Assembly: GCA_903900155.1 (NCBI GenBank)
Contig: CAIUMD010000009.1
Coordinates: 1-64,000 of the forward strand
From: an uncultured Caulobacterales bacterium
Lineage (GTDB): Bacteria; Pseudomonadota; Alphaproteobacteria; Caulobacterales; Caulobacteraceae
Reading direction: 5' to 3'
Length of the DNA stretch: 64,000 nt
The notes under the pieces are model-generated. The model was not told where the DNA came from. It ran no database searches and saw only the letters and a list, made by a program, of their open reading frames with translations. The position numbers and the translations under genes were made by a program. Positions 36,996-45,017 of the stretch are shown one piece after another; position 1 is the stretch's first letter; each line of letters opens with the position of its first letter.

Positions 36996-38021
36996 ATGAG
37001 CCTTTTGACCGCCTCGATAAACCGCCTGCAGGACGCGCCTTTTCCGGACTTCGTCGCGCGGCCGGCGATCGCCGCCCTGGTCGCCAACGCCCGCCGACGG
37101 CTGGCCGCGACGCCCTTGAACGCCGAGGCGCGGTTCGCGGAAACGATGGCCCAGCGTCCCGTGGCCGAACATGTCGCGGCGGCCAACGCCCAGCATTACG
37201 AACTGCCGCCGCGCTTCTTCGAACTGGTTCTGGGTCCGCGGCTGAAATATTCCAGCGGCTACTACGAAACGCCCGAGAGCGCCCTGGCCGAGGCCGAGGA
37301 CGCCGCGCTGGTCCGCACCTGCCAGAACGCCGGGCTGGCCGATGGCCAATCGGTGCTGGAACTGGGCTGCGGCTGGGGTTCGTTGTCGTTGTGGATGGCC
37401 TGCGCCTATCCCAACTCACGCATCACGGCCGTGTCGAATTCAAGCGGCCAGAAGGCTTTCATCGATCGTGAAGCCAGGCTGATGGGGCTGAGCAACCTCA
37501 CCGTCGTGACCGCCGACATGAACGCCTTCCAGACTGCGTCGGCCTTCGACCGCATCGTTTCGGTCGAGATGTTCGAGCACATGGCCAACTGGCGCGCCCT
37601 GCTGACGCGGATGCGGAGCTGGCTGGCCCCGGATGGCCGCGCCTTCATCCATGTGTTCGCCCATCGCTCCGCGCCCTATCGCTTCGAGGTCGAGGATCGG
37701 TCGGACTTCATCGCCCAGCACTTCTTCACGGGCGGCTTGATGCCCAGCCACGGCCTGATGCGGCAATACCCGGACCTGTTCGAGGTCGAGGCCGACTGGC
37801 GCTGGAGCGGCGCCCACTATGAGCGGACGGCCAACGACTGGCTGGCCAACTTCGATCGCCATGAGAACGAAGTGATGGACCTGATGCGCCAGGTCTATGG
37901 CGAGGACGCCCGCCTGTGGTCGCGTCGCTGGCGGCGGTTCTTCCTGGCCACCGCCGGCCTGTTCGGCGATCGTGACGGATCCGAGTGGGGCGTCAGCCAC
38001 TACCGGCTGGCGCCGGCTTAG
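36996..38021 (+). CDS. Cyclopropane-fatty-acyl-phospholipid synthase family methyltransferase
   Basis: SAM-dependent methyltransferase of 341 residues related to Cfa, which adds methylene bridges to unsaturated phospholipid chains. SAM-binding motif ELGCGWG is at residues 122-128; upstream HYELPPRFFELVLGPRLKYSSGYY is the family substrate-side block, and SVEMFEHMANW follows. The start MSLLTASINRL was chosen because earlier starts lie in the divergent lipocalin gene. A palindrome AGAGCGCTCT lies about 30 bp upstream. The protein is shorter than E. coli Cfa (382), typical of the alphaproteobacterial subgroup, whose exact lipid product varies. Confidence 0.85.
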   Translation: MSLLTASINRLQDAPFPDFVARPAIAALVANARRRLAATPLNAEARFAETMAQRPVAEHVAAANAQHYELPPRFFELVLGPRLKYSSGYYETPESALAEAEDAALVRTCQNAGLADGQSVLELGCGWGSLSLWMACAYPNSRITAVSNSSGQKAFIDREARLMGLSNLTVVTADMNAFQTASAFDRIVSVEMFEHMANWRALLTRMRSWLAPDGRAFIHVFAHRSAPYRFEVEDRSDFIAQHFFTGGLMPSHGLMRQYPDLFEVEADWRWSGAHYERTANDWLANFDRHENEVMDLMRQVYGEDARLWSRRWRRFFLATAGLFGDRDGSEWGVSHYRLAPA

Positions 38022-38029
38022 GGCGTCGC

Positions 38030-38344
38030 CTAGATCGGCATCCGCATGATTTCCTGATAGGCCGAGATCACCTGGTCGCGGACGGCCATCACGGTTTCCA
38101 GGCTGGCTTCCGCCGAGCTGATGGCGGTGACCACGTCGACCAGTTCGGCCTTGCCGGCCACCTGGTCGGCGATCTTGTGTTCGGCGACTTTCGAAGCCTT
38201 GGTCGCGCCGTCCATGGCCGACTTCAGCATGTCGCCGAAGTCCATGCCCTTGGCCTTGTCGGTCCCGCCGATCGAACCGATCGAGCCCACGGACATGGCG
38301 CCTTGCGAAGCATAGGCCTTGGCGGCGGCGAGCGCGGTGATCAT
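38030..38344 (-). CDS. fliE: Flagellar hook-basal body protein FliE
   Basis: Small (104-residue) protein joining the MS ring to the proximal rod and needed for early flagellar export. The C-terminal block [36 protein letters not shown] is diagnostic. It is the last gene of flgB-flgC-fliE, separated from flgC by 10 bp, and converges on the cfa-like gene. Confidence 0.96.
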   Translation of the reverse strand: MITALAAAKAYASQGAMSVGSIGSIGGTDKAKGMDFGDMLKSAMDGATKASKVAEHKIADQVAGKAELVDVVTAISSAEASLETVMAVRDQVISAYQEIMRMPI

Positions 38345-38354
38345 GGCCTAGCCC

Positions 38355-38774
38355 CTACTTCTTCAGGATGTCGAGGGTGCGCGCTTCCATGGAGCGGGCG
38401 GTCTCGATGACGTTGAGGTTGGCTTCGTAGGCGCGCTGCGCCTCCTTCATGTCCAGCGCCTCGACCAGCGTGTTGACGTTGGGCGTCTTGACATAGCCCT
38501 TGGCGTCGGCGGCCGGGTTGCCGGGGTCGTATTCGCTCTTGAAGTCCGACTGGTCGGGATCGACTCGCAGCATCTGCACGCCCTCGGCGCCCTGCACCTG
38601 GGTCGGCTTGAACACCGGGATCTGGCGGCGATAGGGGTCGCCGCCGGCGGTGCGCGCGGTGGAGTTGGCGTTGGCGATGTTTTCCGCGATGACCCGCATG
38701 CGGCCCTGCTGCGCGCGCAGGGCCGACGAGGCCACGGCCATGGTCGCCAGCGCGTTGGATTTGATCTCGGCCAT
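38355..38774 (-). CDS. flgC: Flagellar proximal rod protein FlgC
   Basis: Rod component of 139 residues, exported by the flagellar type III system and therefore without a signal peptide. The N-terminal SSALRAQQGRMRVIAENIANANS matches the rod/hook family signature, and the C-terminal helix (VEALDMKEAQRAYEANLNVIETARSM) forms the coiled-coil partner. Ten bp separate it from both neighbours. Confidence 0.97.
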   Translation of the reverse strand: MAEIKSNALATMAVASSALRAQQGRMRVIAENIANANSTARTAGGDPYRRQIPVFKPTQVQGAEGVQMLRVDPDQSDFKSEYDPGNPAADAKGYVKTPNVNTLVEALDMKEAQRAYEANLNVIETARSMEARTLDILKK

Positions 38775-38784
38775 CGCCTAGTCC

Positions 38785-39237
38785 TTAACCGTTCGGCTTG
38801 CGCGCCGCCTGGCGCAGCATATTCATGGACTTCTGGTAGAAGCTGATCGCCGCGTCATAGTTCATGCGCGCGTCGCTCATCTTGAGCATCTGGTCTTCCA
38901 GCGACACCGCGTTGCCGTCGAGCGTCGTTTCCGAGTCCGGGCCCGCCGTCTCGCGCCAGGCGCTGGGGGCCTTGCTCGGCGCCATGTGCGAGGCCGAGGT
39001 CGCGATCATCGCCACGCCGCTGGTCGGGGCGGCCGGGCCACCGCGATAGGCGGAGCCTGCGCTTTGGTTCATCAGCGAGGCCTGGAAGCTGAACGCCTTC
39101 AGGTCGCTGGGGCGATAGCCCGGCGTGTCGGCGTTGGCCACGTTCTGGGCGACAAGCTTCTGGCGCTCGGTCAGATAGCCGAGGCGGCTCTTGAGCATGC
39201 CGAAAAGGGGAATGTCGTCCGGTCCCATGGCGATCAT
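38785..39237 (-). CDS. flgB: Flagellar proximal rod protein FlgB
   Basis: Rod component of 150 residues; ERQKLVAQNVANADTPGYRPSD is the conserved rod signature. Two ATGs (39237 and 39228) compete and neither has a strong ribosome-binding site. First gene of flgBC-fliE. A perfect CtrA-type box ends only 16 bp upstream of the first ATG, so the transcript must have a very short leader or start elsewhere. Confidence 0.95.
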   Translation of the reverse strand: MIAMGPDDIPLFGMLKSRLGYLTERQKLVAQNVANADTPGYRPSDLKAFSFQASLMNQSAGSAYRGGPAAPTSGVAMIATSASHMAPSKAPSAWRETAGPDSETTLDGNAVSLEDQMLKMSDARMNYDAAISFYQKSMNMLRQAARKPNG

Positions 39238-39252
39238 GGTGAAGAAACAGGG

Positions 39253-39267
39253 TTAATTCGGCATTAA
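39253..39267. promoter_or_regulatory. CtrA-type box between flgB and fliO
   Basis: TTAATTCGGCATTAA is an exact TTAA-N7-TTAA, the binding motif of the Caulobacter cell-cycle regulator CtrA, which activates early flagellar genes. Because TTAA is self-complementary it reads equally on both strands. It lies 70 bp before the fliO ATG, well placed for a -35-overlapping activator site on that side. Confidence 0.82.
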
Positions 39268-39337
39268 GAACCCTCAGGCACACCAGGGTCGTAGGCACGA
39301 TTTGCCTGCGCCAAGTTGTCTCGCTTTCAGGCGATCC

Positions 39338-39652
39338 ATGCTCGATATCGTCGAATTCATCCGCGCCCTGGCGGCGCTGGCGGTCACCCTGGGCCTGATC
39401 GGCCTGGGCGCCTGGGCGCTGCGCAAGTACGGCCCCGACGCCATCGGTCGCGCGATCGCCGCCCGGCAGGAGCGCCGCTTACGCATCGTCGAGAGCCTGG
39501 CCCTGGACCCGACCCGCCGCCTGGTCATCGTCAGCCTGGACGGCCAGGAGCGCATGATCCTGCTGGGCGACGGCAAGCTGCTGGACTGGATCCCCCCGCC
39601 GCCCCCCGCCTCTTTCTTGGCCTCAAAACCCGCTCCGGAGCCCGTGGTCTGA
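39338..39652 (+). CDS. fliO: Flagellar biosynthesis protein FliO
   Basis: Short (104-residue) inner-membrane protein with one transmembrane segment (about residues 8-27, LAALAVTLGLIGLGAWALRKY) and a cytoplasmic tail that includes RLVIVSLDGQERMILLG, the weakly conserved FliO block. It helps assemble FliP in the export gate. The start MLDIVEF is favoured over an earlier frame opening. Its TGA overlaps the fliP ATG (TGATG), so the two are translationally coupled. Confidence 0.88.
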   Translation: MLDIVEFIRALAALAVTLGLIGLGAWALRKYGPDAIGRAIAARQERRLRIVESLALDPTRRLVIVSLDGQERMILLGDGKLLDWIPPPPPASFLASKPAPEPVV

Positions 39653-40455
39653 TGATCCGCGACCTCTTCAAGTCCGTGACGAGCGCCAAGGCCGAGGACC
39701 TGCGCCGCGCCGCGGTGATCTCGGTGCTGGCCGCCATCGCCTGCGCGGTCATGCCCGCCGCGGCCCTGGCCCAGTCGGCGGTGAACATCAACCTCGGCTC
39801 GGGCGAAGGCCTGACCGACCGGGTCGTCCAGCTGGTCGGCCTGATGACGGTGCTGTCGCTGGCCCCGTCGATCGTGATCATGACCACCTCGTTCGTGCGG
39901 ATCGTGGTGGTGCTGGGCCTGCTGCGCACCGCCATCGGCATCCAGCAGAGCCCGCCCAACCCGGTGATCATCAGCCTGGCCTTGTTCCTGACCGCCATCG
40001 TCATGGGCCCGACCTTCGAGCGCAGCTACGACGCGGGCATCAAGCCGCTGCTGGACCACCAGATCGAGCTGCCGGAAGCCTTCGACCAAGCCAGCGGGCC
40101 GGTGAAGCAATTTATGCTGCGCCAGGTCAATCGCGACGACCTGGCCCTGTTCGTGCGCCTGTCGAAGGTTCCCCAGACCCGGAACGCTCAGGACCTGCCG
40201 ATGAAGGTGGTCACGCCCGCCTTCATGATCTCGGAACTGAAGCGGGCCTTCGAGATCGGCTTCCTGCTGTTCATCCCGTTCCTGGTCATCGACCTGGTCG
40301 TGGCCAGCGTGCTGATGAGCATGGGCATGATGATGCTGCCGCCGGCGACCATCAGTCTGCCCTTCAAGCTTATCTTCTTTGTGCTAGTGGACGGCTGGCG
40401 ACTCGTCGCGGGCAGCCTCGTCGAGAGCTTCCAGCGCGGCGGTGGCGGCGGATAA
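39652..40455 (+). CDS. fliP: Flagellar export gate protein FliP
   Basis: Core subunit of the flagellar type III export gate, 267 residues. It has a cleavable signal peptide ending PAAALAQ (about residue 40), then the signatures SIVIMTTSFVRIVVVLGLLR, AIGIQQSPPNPVIISLALFLT and the C-terminal MGMMMLPPATISLPFKLIFFVLVDGW. Four membrane segments are expected. Coupled to fliO and probably controlled by CtrA through the box at 39253. Confidence 0.97.
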   Translation: MIRDLFKSVTSAKAEDLRRAAVISVLAAIACAVMPAAALAQSAVNINLGSGEGLTDRVVQLVGLMTVLSLAPSIVIMTTSFVRIVVVLGLLRTAIGIQQSPPNPVIISLALFLTAIVMGPTFERSYDAGIKPLLDHQIELPEAFDQASGPVKQFMLRQVNRDDLALFVRLSKVPQTRNAQDLPMKVVTPAFMISELKRAFEIGFLLFIPFLVIDLVVASVLMSMGMMMLPPATISLPFKLIFFVLVDGWRLVAGSLVESFQRGGGGG

Positions 40456-40476
40456 CGACCTTAGAAGACTTAAACC

Positions 40477-41388
40477 ATGACTGTTTTCGTTCTTGGCTCG
40501 ATCAACCTGGACGCCGTGGCGCGGGTCGATGACCTGCCTCGTCCGGGCGAGACCGTCGCCGGCACCTCGCTGGAACTGTTCCTCGGCGGCAAGGGCGCCA
40601 ACCAGGCGGTCGCGGCCGCCCGCATGGGCGCGGCCACCCGGCTGATGGGCGCGGTCGGCGGCGACGACTCCGGCAAGAGCCTGAAAGCCAGCCTGGCCGG
40701 CTACGGCGTGCAGGTCGCCGACGTGCTGGAGCTGTCCGGCGTCCCGACCGGCCAGGCCCATGTCTGGGTGGCCAACAACGCCGAGAACATGATCGTCGTC
40801 ACCGCCGGCGCGAACGCCCTGGTCACGCCGCAACAGGTCGGCTCGACCCCGCTGGAGGGCCAGCGCGTGCTGCTGTGCCAGCTGGAGACCCCGGCCACCG
40901 CTATCGAGACCCTGTTTCGCACCGGCGCGGCCAAGGGCGCCCTGCGCGTGCTGAACGCCGCTCCCGCCCTGCCCCAGGGCGCGGCGCTGTTCCCGCTGAC
41001 CGACATCCTCATCCTGAACCAAACGGAATTGGCGAGCTACGCCAAGCTGGACCGCGAGCCGGTCCGCCTGGAGGACGTCTCGCTGGCCGCCCGCAAGTTG
41101 ATGAGTCGTCCGGACCAGACGATCATCGTCACCCTGGGCTCGGCCGGCGTCGCCGCCGTGCGCCGCGACGAGGCCTTCCTGGTCGAGGGCAAGAAGGTCA
41201 AGGCGGTCGACACCGTCGGGGCCGGCGACTGCTTCTGCGGCAGCCTGGCCGCCGCCCTGGCCTCCAGCATGGACCTGCGCGACGCCGTCGAGCTGGCCAA
41301 TGGCGCGGCCGCCCTGTCCGTGCAGAAGGCCGGCGCGGCGCCATCCATGCCGTCGCGCCGCGAAGTGGAAGCCTTCCTGGAGACTTAA
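40477..41388 (+). CDS. rbsK: PfkB-family carbohydrate kinase (ribokinase-like)
   Basis: ATP-dependent sugar kinase of 303 residues, most similar to ribokinase. N-terminal LGSINLDAVARVDDLPRPGETV and GGKGANQAVAAARMG bind the sugar; the C-terminal VDTVGAGDCFCGSLAAAL holds the anion hole and catalytic Asp (TVGAGD). No ribose transporter or regulator is adjacent, so the substrate may differ. It follows fliP by 21 bp on the same strand and could be carried on the flagellar transcript. Its stop overlaps the stop of the convergent membrane-protein gene. Confidence 0.85.
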   Translation: MTVFVLGSINLDAVARVDDLPRPGETVAGTSLELFLGGKGANQAVAAARMGAATRLMGAVGGDDSGKSLKASLAGYGVQVADVLELSGVPTGQAHVWVANNAENMIVVTAGANALVTPQQVGSTPLEGQRVLLCQLETPATAIETLFRTGAAKGALRVLNAAPALPQGAALFPLTDILILNQTELASYAKLDREPVRLEDVSLAARKLMSRPDQTIIVTLGSAGVAAVRRDEAFLVEGKKVKAVDTVGAGDCFCGSLAAALASSMDLRDAVELANGAAALSVQKAGAAPSMPSRREVEAFLET

Positions 41389-41660
41389 GCCTCTGGGCCC
41401 CGCTTCAGGTTCTTGGCCACCACCGCCACGATGATCAGCACGAAGGCCGCCAGGCGGATCAGATAGATCCCGCCGCGGTCCTCCTGCGGGATGTGCAGCA
41501 CGACCGGCAGCGCCTGGTTCACCGCCATCAGGGCGAAGGCCGCCGAAAAGGCCAGGAACAGGCCGTCGCGGGTCCTTCCCCAGAAGCGCAGAAAGAACGC
41601 CGCCAGCACCAGGAAACCGGCGGCCAGCCCGCCGGCGATCAGGCCCTCCAGGCCGCTCAT
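41385..41660 (-). CDS. Small three-helix membrane protein (DUF5985-like)
   Basis: A 91-residue protein with three predicted transmembrane segments (LEGLIAGGLAAGFLVLAAFF; GLFLAFSAAFALMAVNQALPVV; YLIRLAAFVLIIVAVVAKN). The start MSGLEGL overlaps the stop of the upstream gene by 4 bp, so translation is coupled. It resembles its neighbour in size and topology; both look like the paired DUF5985-type proteins found in alphaproteobacteria. Function unknown. Confidence 0.75.
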   Translation of the reverse strand: MSGLEGLIAGGLAAGFLVLAAFFLRFWGRTRDGLFLAFSAAFALMAVNQALPVVLHIPQEDRGGIYLIRLAAFVLIIVAVVAKNLKRGPEA

Positions 41661-41923
41661 TGGTCGACCTCCCAGATGAAGGCGTAGATCAGCACGCCGA
41701 TGCCCAGCGCTAGCGCGATCTGGCGCGGCCACCACAGCTGGATCTGGGTAGGCAGGAGGACCAGGTCGACGACCAGCAGCAGGTTGTTCAGCGCCAGGAA
41801 GCCAAACGACACGGCGGTCCAGAGCAGCAGGCGCGTACGAGCCTTGGCCCAGGCGCGGAACAAGAGGCCCGCGCACAGCAGGCTGGCCAGCAGGCACAGG
41901 CCGTAGACGACGGCGGGCGTCAT
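41657..41923 (-). CDS. Small three-helix membrane protein (DUF5985-like), paralogue
   Basis: An 88-residue hydrophobic protein with three membrane segments (VVYGLCLLASLLCAGLLF; LLWTAVSFGFLALNNLLLVVDLVLL; IALALGIGVLIYAFIWE). It is coupled by 4-bp overlaps on both sides, between a winged-helix-like gene and the similar membrane protein. The pair may form a heteromeric membrane complex. No function known. Confidence 0.75.
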   Translation of the reverse strand: MTPAVVYGLCLLASLLCAGLLFRAWAKARTRLLLWTAVSFGFLALNNLLLVVDLVLLPTQIQLWWPRQIALALGIGVLIYAFIWEVDQ

Positions 41924-42306
41924 TTGTCCCCTCCCCGGGATTTGCCCGTGAACCTGAATGCGTCAGCCAGCGACTGCAGCCGCTCGGCCGGCGCCGAGAT
42001 CCAGCGAATCACGGTCACCGGCCTAACGCGATAGGTCTCTTCCAGTTCGTCGCACAGTTTCGCCAGGGCCGGCGCGGCCGGGCGATAGCGGAAGCAGCCG
42101 GCGTCGTCGGGGACCACCAGGCCGGCGCTCATCAGGGCGCCCAGATTGCCGTCGACCAGGGCGTGACTGGCGCGCATGGACTCGACCAGTTCGTCGGCCG
42201 TCCAGCACCGCTCGGGATCGGCCTTCAGTTTCAGCAACAGCTCCAGCGCCCACACCGACCGGATGTGTTCGCGGATAAAACTCAGAACGTCCCGGTCCCC
42301 AGTCAC
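41920..42306 (-). CDS. Predicted winged-helix-like protein of the DUF5985 operon
   Basis: About 128 residues if the GTG at 42306 (TGDRDVLSFIREHIRSVWALELLLKLK) is the start; an upstream start would add about 20 poorly conserved-looking residues. The arrangement WALELLLKLKADPERCWTADELVESM followed by a small beta turn (GLVVPDDAGCFRYRP) looks like a MarR/wHTH domain, but no Pfam family is certain. First gene of a tightly overlapping three-gene unit, so it may regulate or sense for the two membrane proteins. Confidence 0.65.
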   Translation of the reverse strand: MTGDRDVLSFIREHIRSVWALELLLKLKADPERCWTADELVESMRASHALVDGNLGALMSAGLVVPDDAGCFRYRPAAPALAKLCDELEETYRVRPVTVIRWISAPAERLQSLADAFRFTGKSRGGDK

Positions 42307-42397
42307 GCCGTCCAAAAACCTGCCCCTAGAAGCGCGCGACCTTAAGCAGGTTCGCCCGAGGGACAAGCTGAGCTGTAGGGATTTCTTGGATGGGCCG

Positions 42398-42889
42398 TTA
42401 GGCCGCCCGGATGCCCGAGACGCCTTCGGCGGCGGCGCCGACCACGGCGTCGTAGCCCAGGATCATGTCGACGTCCTTGCCGTTGCTGGCCAGCGGCAGG
42501 CGCAGCCACAGGATCGACATGTGCGGAGCGCCGCGCCAGGCCAGGCTGTGGACGCCGACGCCGGGACGGCGCTCGTCGACGACCTTGTCCAGTTCCTTGC
42601 GCCAGTAGTCGCCGGCGGCGGTGTTGTAGACGTCGTCCAGCTTGCGACCGGTGATCTCGCGGCCATAGACGCCGTACAGGCCGGTGCCGGCCAAGCGCAG
42701 GCGGTAGTCGCGGGTGTCGCCCCGGACGACGTCAATCAGCGACACCGTCGGCAGCAGCCGCTTCATGTTCGAAGGATGCAGATCGACGCGCGCGGGGAGG
42801 CTCGCCCCCCGACGGAGGGACGCCCAATAGGCGAACATCTCCTGATGAGCGCGGGCCGCCGTGGCGGATGCGCTCAATTGCGCGGACAT
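42398..42889 (-). CDS. Single-domain PAS protein (PAS_5 type)
   Basis: A 163-residue soluble protein that is essentially one PAS-like domain: FAYWASLRRGASLPARVDLHP, the central DYRLRLAGTGLYGVYGREITGRKL, and a C-terminal VDMILGYDAVVG. The ATG at 42889 follows AAGGA. No output domain is present, so it should act by binding partners. Caulobacter has a polar single-domain PAS protein (MopJ) that tunes CtrA signalling; this gene is a candidate for it or a relative, given the nearby mucR and the promoter with three GANTC sites, but I cannot confirm identity. Confidence 0.78.
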   Translation of the reverse strand: MSAQLSASATAARAHQEMFAYWASLRRGASLPARVDLHPSNMKRLLPTVSLIDVVRGDTRDYRLRLAGTGLYGVYGREITGRKLDDVYNTAAGDYWRKELDKVVDERRPGVGVHSLAWRGAPHMSILWLRLPLASNGKDVDMILGYDAVVGAAAEGVSGIRAA

Positions 42890-42914
42890 CTTCAGAGTCC
42901 TTAACAAGCTATTG

Positions 42915-42951
42915 GAATCACTTCGATTCACTATCGCTTAAGGAACGAATC
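42915..42951. promoter_or_regulatory. GANTC cluster and near-CtrA box upstream of the PAS gene
   Basis: Three CcrM methylation sites (GAATC 42915-42919, GATTC 42925-42929, GAATC 42947-42951) occur in 37 bp, 26-62 bp before the PAS-gene start. TTCA-CTATCGC-TTAA (42927-42941) is one base off a CtrA box. Such clusters mark promoters controlled by CcrM methylation and GcrA in Caulobacter. Confidence 0.6.
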
Positions 42952-43015
42952 GGCGGCAAGTGAAAAACATGTCGCGCGACAAGATTCCCATATCGAGTCA
43001 ACCACCAAAGACAAC

Positions 43016-43043
43016 GCCCGCCGTCCGGGTTCGGACGGCGGGC
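43016..43043 (-). terminator. Hairpin downstream of the first mucR
   Basis: A 12-bp perfect stem (GCCCGCCGTCCG with its complement) and a four-base loop lies 49 bp after the mucR stop. On the minus strand it is followed by GTTGTCTTTGG, a moderate T-tract, so it probably acts as the mucR terminator. Confidence 0.65.
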
Positions 43044-43092
43044 GCCAGGGTCCGACAAGACCGCTAACAGCCAAGCTTTTGTTCCGAATCGA

Positions 43093-43512
43093 CTATTTCG
43101 TCTTGCGCGCCGGCTTACGGCCGCCTTGGCCCAGGCCCATCTGCTTGGCGAGGTTCGAACGCGCCTCGGCGTAGTTCGGGGCGACCATCGGGTAATCCTT
43201 GGGCAGGTTCCACTTGGCGCGGTAATCCTCGGGGGTCATGTCGTACTTGGTGCGCAGGTGGCGCTTCAGCGACTTGAACTTGCGACCGTCTTCCAGGCAC
43301 ACGAGGAAGTCGGGCGTGATCGACTTCTTGACCGGAACCGCGGGCTCCTTGGGAGCCGGCGCCGGCTCGGCGGCCGGAGCGCCGACATTGGCCAGCGCGG
43401 CGTGAACTTGCTTGATCAGAGCCGGCAGGTCGGCGGTCGAAACCACGTTATTGCCGACATAGGCGGAGACGATGCCCGCCGTCATCTCGATCAGTTCGGA
43501 TTGATCTTCCAT
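43093..43512 (-). CDS. MucR/Ros-family zinc-finger transcriptional regulator
   Basis: DNA-binding regulator of 139 residues. The start [10 protein letters not shown] (43512) gives the usual N terminus for the family. The C-terminal region has the Ros/MucR zinc-finger block ([36 protein letters not shown]) with the single Cys and spaced His residues. In Caulobacter, MucR proteins repress G1-phase promoters shared with CtrA and bind AT-rich DNA. A second paralogue lies at 60628-61059. Monocistronic, with a 225-bp upstream region containing one GANTC site. Confidence 0.93.
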   Translation of the reverse strand: MEDQSELIEMTAGIVSAYVGNNVVSTADLPALIKQVHAALANVGAPAAEPAPAPKEPAVPVKKSITPDFLVCLEDGRKFKSLKRHLRTKYDMTPEDYRAKWNLPKDYPMVAPNYAEARSNLAKQMGLGQGGRKPARKTK

Positions 43513-43737
43513 AAGGCCTCGCCCGTAAGCCAATCTTTTTTACGCGACTGATTCACTGACCAGTCGAGGGCTGCATACAAAAGTTGCAAGCGGCGGGCAA
43601 TACGGACCTGGCAAGAGATCGTCCGTAATAATCCAGTGTTCGCCCAATCGCCTCAACCAGCTACCAGACAAGTAAGTGAGGTTGAGTTCCTGAGCGACCA
43701 CAAGCAGTCGGGTCGAAAAACCAATGATATTCCAGCT

Positions 43738-44961
43738 TTAACGCCCGAAATCGCGGGACAGCGCCAGCATCGCGGCGCGCTGCGGGGCCGAGTATTCGTC
43801 GACGGCGGCCTCGTCGCCGTCGCGGATGGCCTTCAGCAGGGCCGGGGTCAGGGCCGAGGTCAGCGACCAGTTCCAATAGCGCAGCACGGTCTGAGCGCGG
43901 TCGACGGCGATCATGTCGTAGACGGTCAGGACGCGCTCCAGCGCGTGGTCGATCTGGCCGCTGCGGTCGACTTCCTGGCGACGCAGGCCGCGCCACAGCT
44001 GGCGCACGCAGTTGCGAGGCAGGCCGGTGGCCTTGCACAGGATGGCCAGCGGTTCGCCGCCCGGATCGGTGAAGATCTTGGCGCCGGTCATCGGCTTAAG
44101 GCCCGACAGGTACGAGATCTCCTCGGCGATCTCGCGGGTGATGCCTGCCTCGCCGGCCGCGACCGCTTCGTCCAGGCTGCCATAGGGGCTCTTGGCGATG
44201 GCCGCGCGGTTGCGCTGGCGGCGCTCGATGAACTGCAGGGCCTTGCGCGACAGCGGGTCCTGCCAGCCCTCGGCCGAGGCCAGGGCGAAGAGGTCGCCCA
44301 CGGCGTCCTGCAGGATCTCGCGCGACACGGCGAAGCGCTGAAGGATGGTCTTGCGGGCTTCGGCGTCGGTCCACCAGAACATGACGTAGGCGTGGCTGGG
44401 CCGCAGTTCGGCGCGACGCAGCAGCAGCGGGATCAGGTACTGGTTGTCGCGCGTGGCGGCGACGATGTTCTCCACGCCCTGGTGGCTGAACTTGACCAGA
44501 TCGTTGCGCAGCAGGGTCTCGATGACCGGCGGCTCGCCCATGTCGATCAGAGCGTCGGCGACGACCTCGCTGACGCCGCGCCGCTGGGCGATCAGCCGGC
44601 GGTGATCCGTGGTCGACTGGTAGAGGCAGGCGATCAGGTCAGCGTCCGACAGCTTCTCGGCCTCGACCAGAAGGGCGCGCGCCACGGGCAGTTCGTCACG
44701 CATCAGCAGGCGCGCCAGGACCCCCGGCATCTCGGTCAGCATGGCCAGGCGGCGGGCGACCTTCTCGCGCTCGCTGACATTGGCGTCGCGCAGCATCTCG
44801 ACCAGCAGGTCGGCGGTCATCGAGCGCTCGAAGGCGTTGATCCGGCTGGTCGGCAGGCACACCACGTCGGCCAGCCGCTTGAGCAGAGCCGAGCGCGAGC
44901 GCGGCGTGGCCTTGAGGGCTCCCGGCTCTTCGAACGGCGATGTCCGCGCGACGTCATTCAT
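43738..44961 (-). CDS. DUF2336 domain protein
   Basis: A 407-residue soluble, helix-rich protein that matches the alphaproteobacterial DUF2336 family: RLADVVCLPTSRINAFERSMTADLLVEMLRDA near the N terminus and HEAT-like repeats such as LPVARALLVEAEKLSDADLIACL and PPVIETLLRNDLVKFSHQGVENI. No catalytic motif is visible. Located between mucR and a crotonase gene, 56 bp downstream of the latter. Function unknown. Confidence 0.82.
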   Translation of the reverse strand: MNDVARTSPFEEPGALKATPRSRSALLKRLADVVCLPTSRINAFERSMTADLLVEMLRDANVSEREKVARRLAMLTEMPGVLARLLMRDELPVARALLVEAEKLSDADLIACLYQSTTDHRRLIAQRRGVSEVVADALIDMGEPPVIETLLRNDLVKFSHQGVENIVAATRDNQYLIPLLLRRAELRPSHAYVMFWWTDAEARKTILQRFAVSREILQDAVGDLFALASAEGWQDPLSRKALQFIERRQRNRAAIAKSPYGSLDEAVAAGEAGITREIAEEISYLSGLKPMTGAKIFTDPGGEPLAILCKATGLPRNCVRQLWRGLRRQEVDRSGQIDHALERVLTVYDMIAVDRAQTVLRYWNWSLTSALTPALLKAIRDGDEAAVDEYSAPQRAAMLALSRDFGR

Positions 44962-45017
44962 CCGATCGACAAGAGCAGATCGTGCTTAACGAGCCGTGAG
45001 CGGACGCCGCGACAAAC

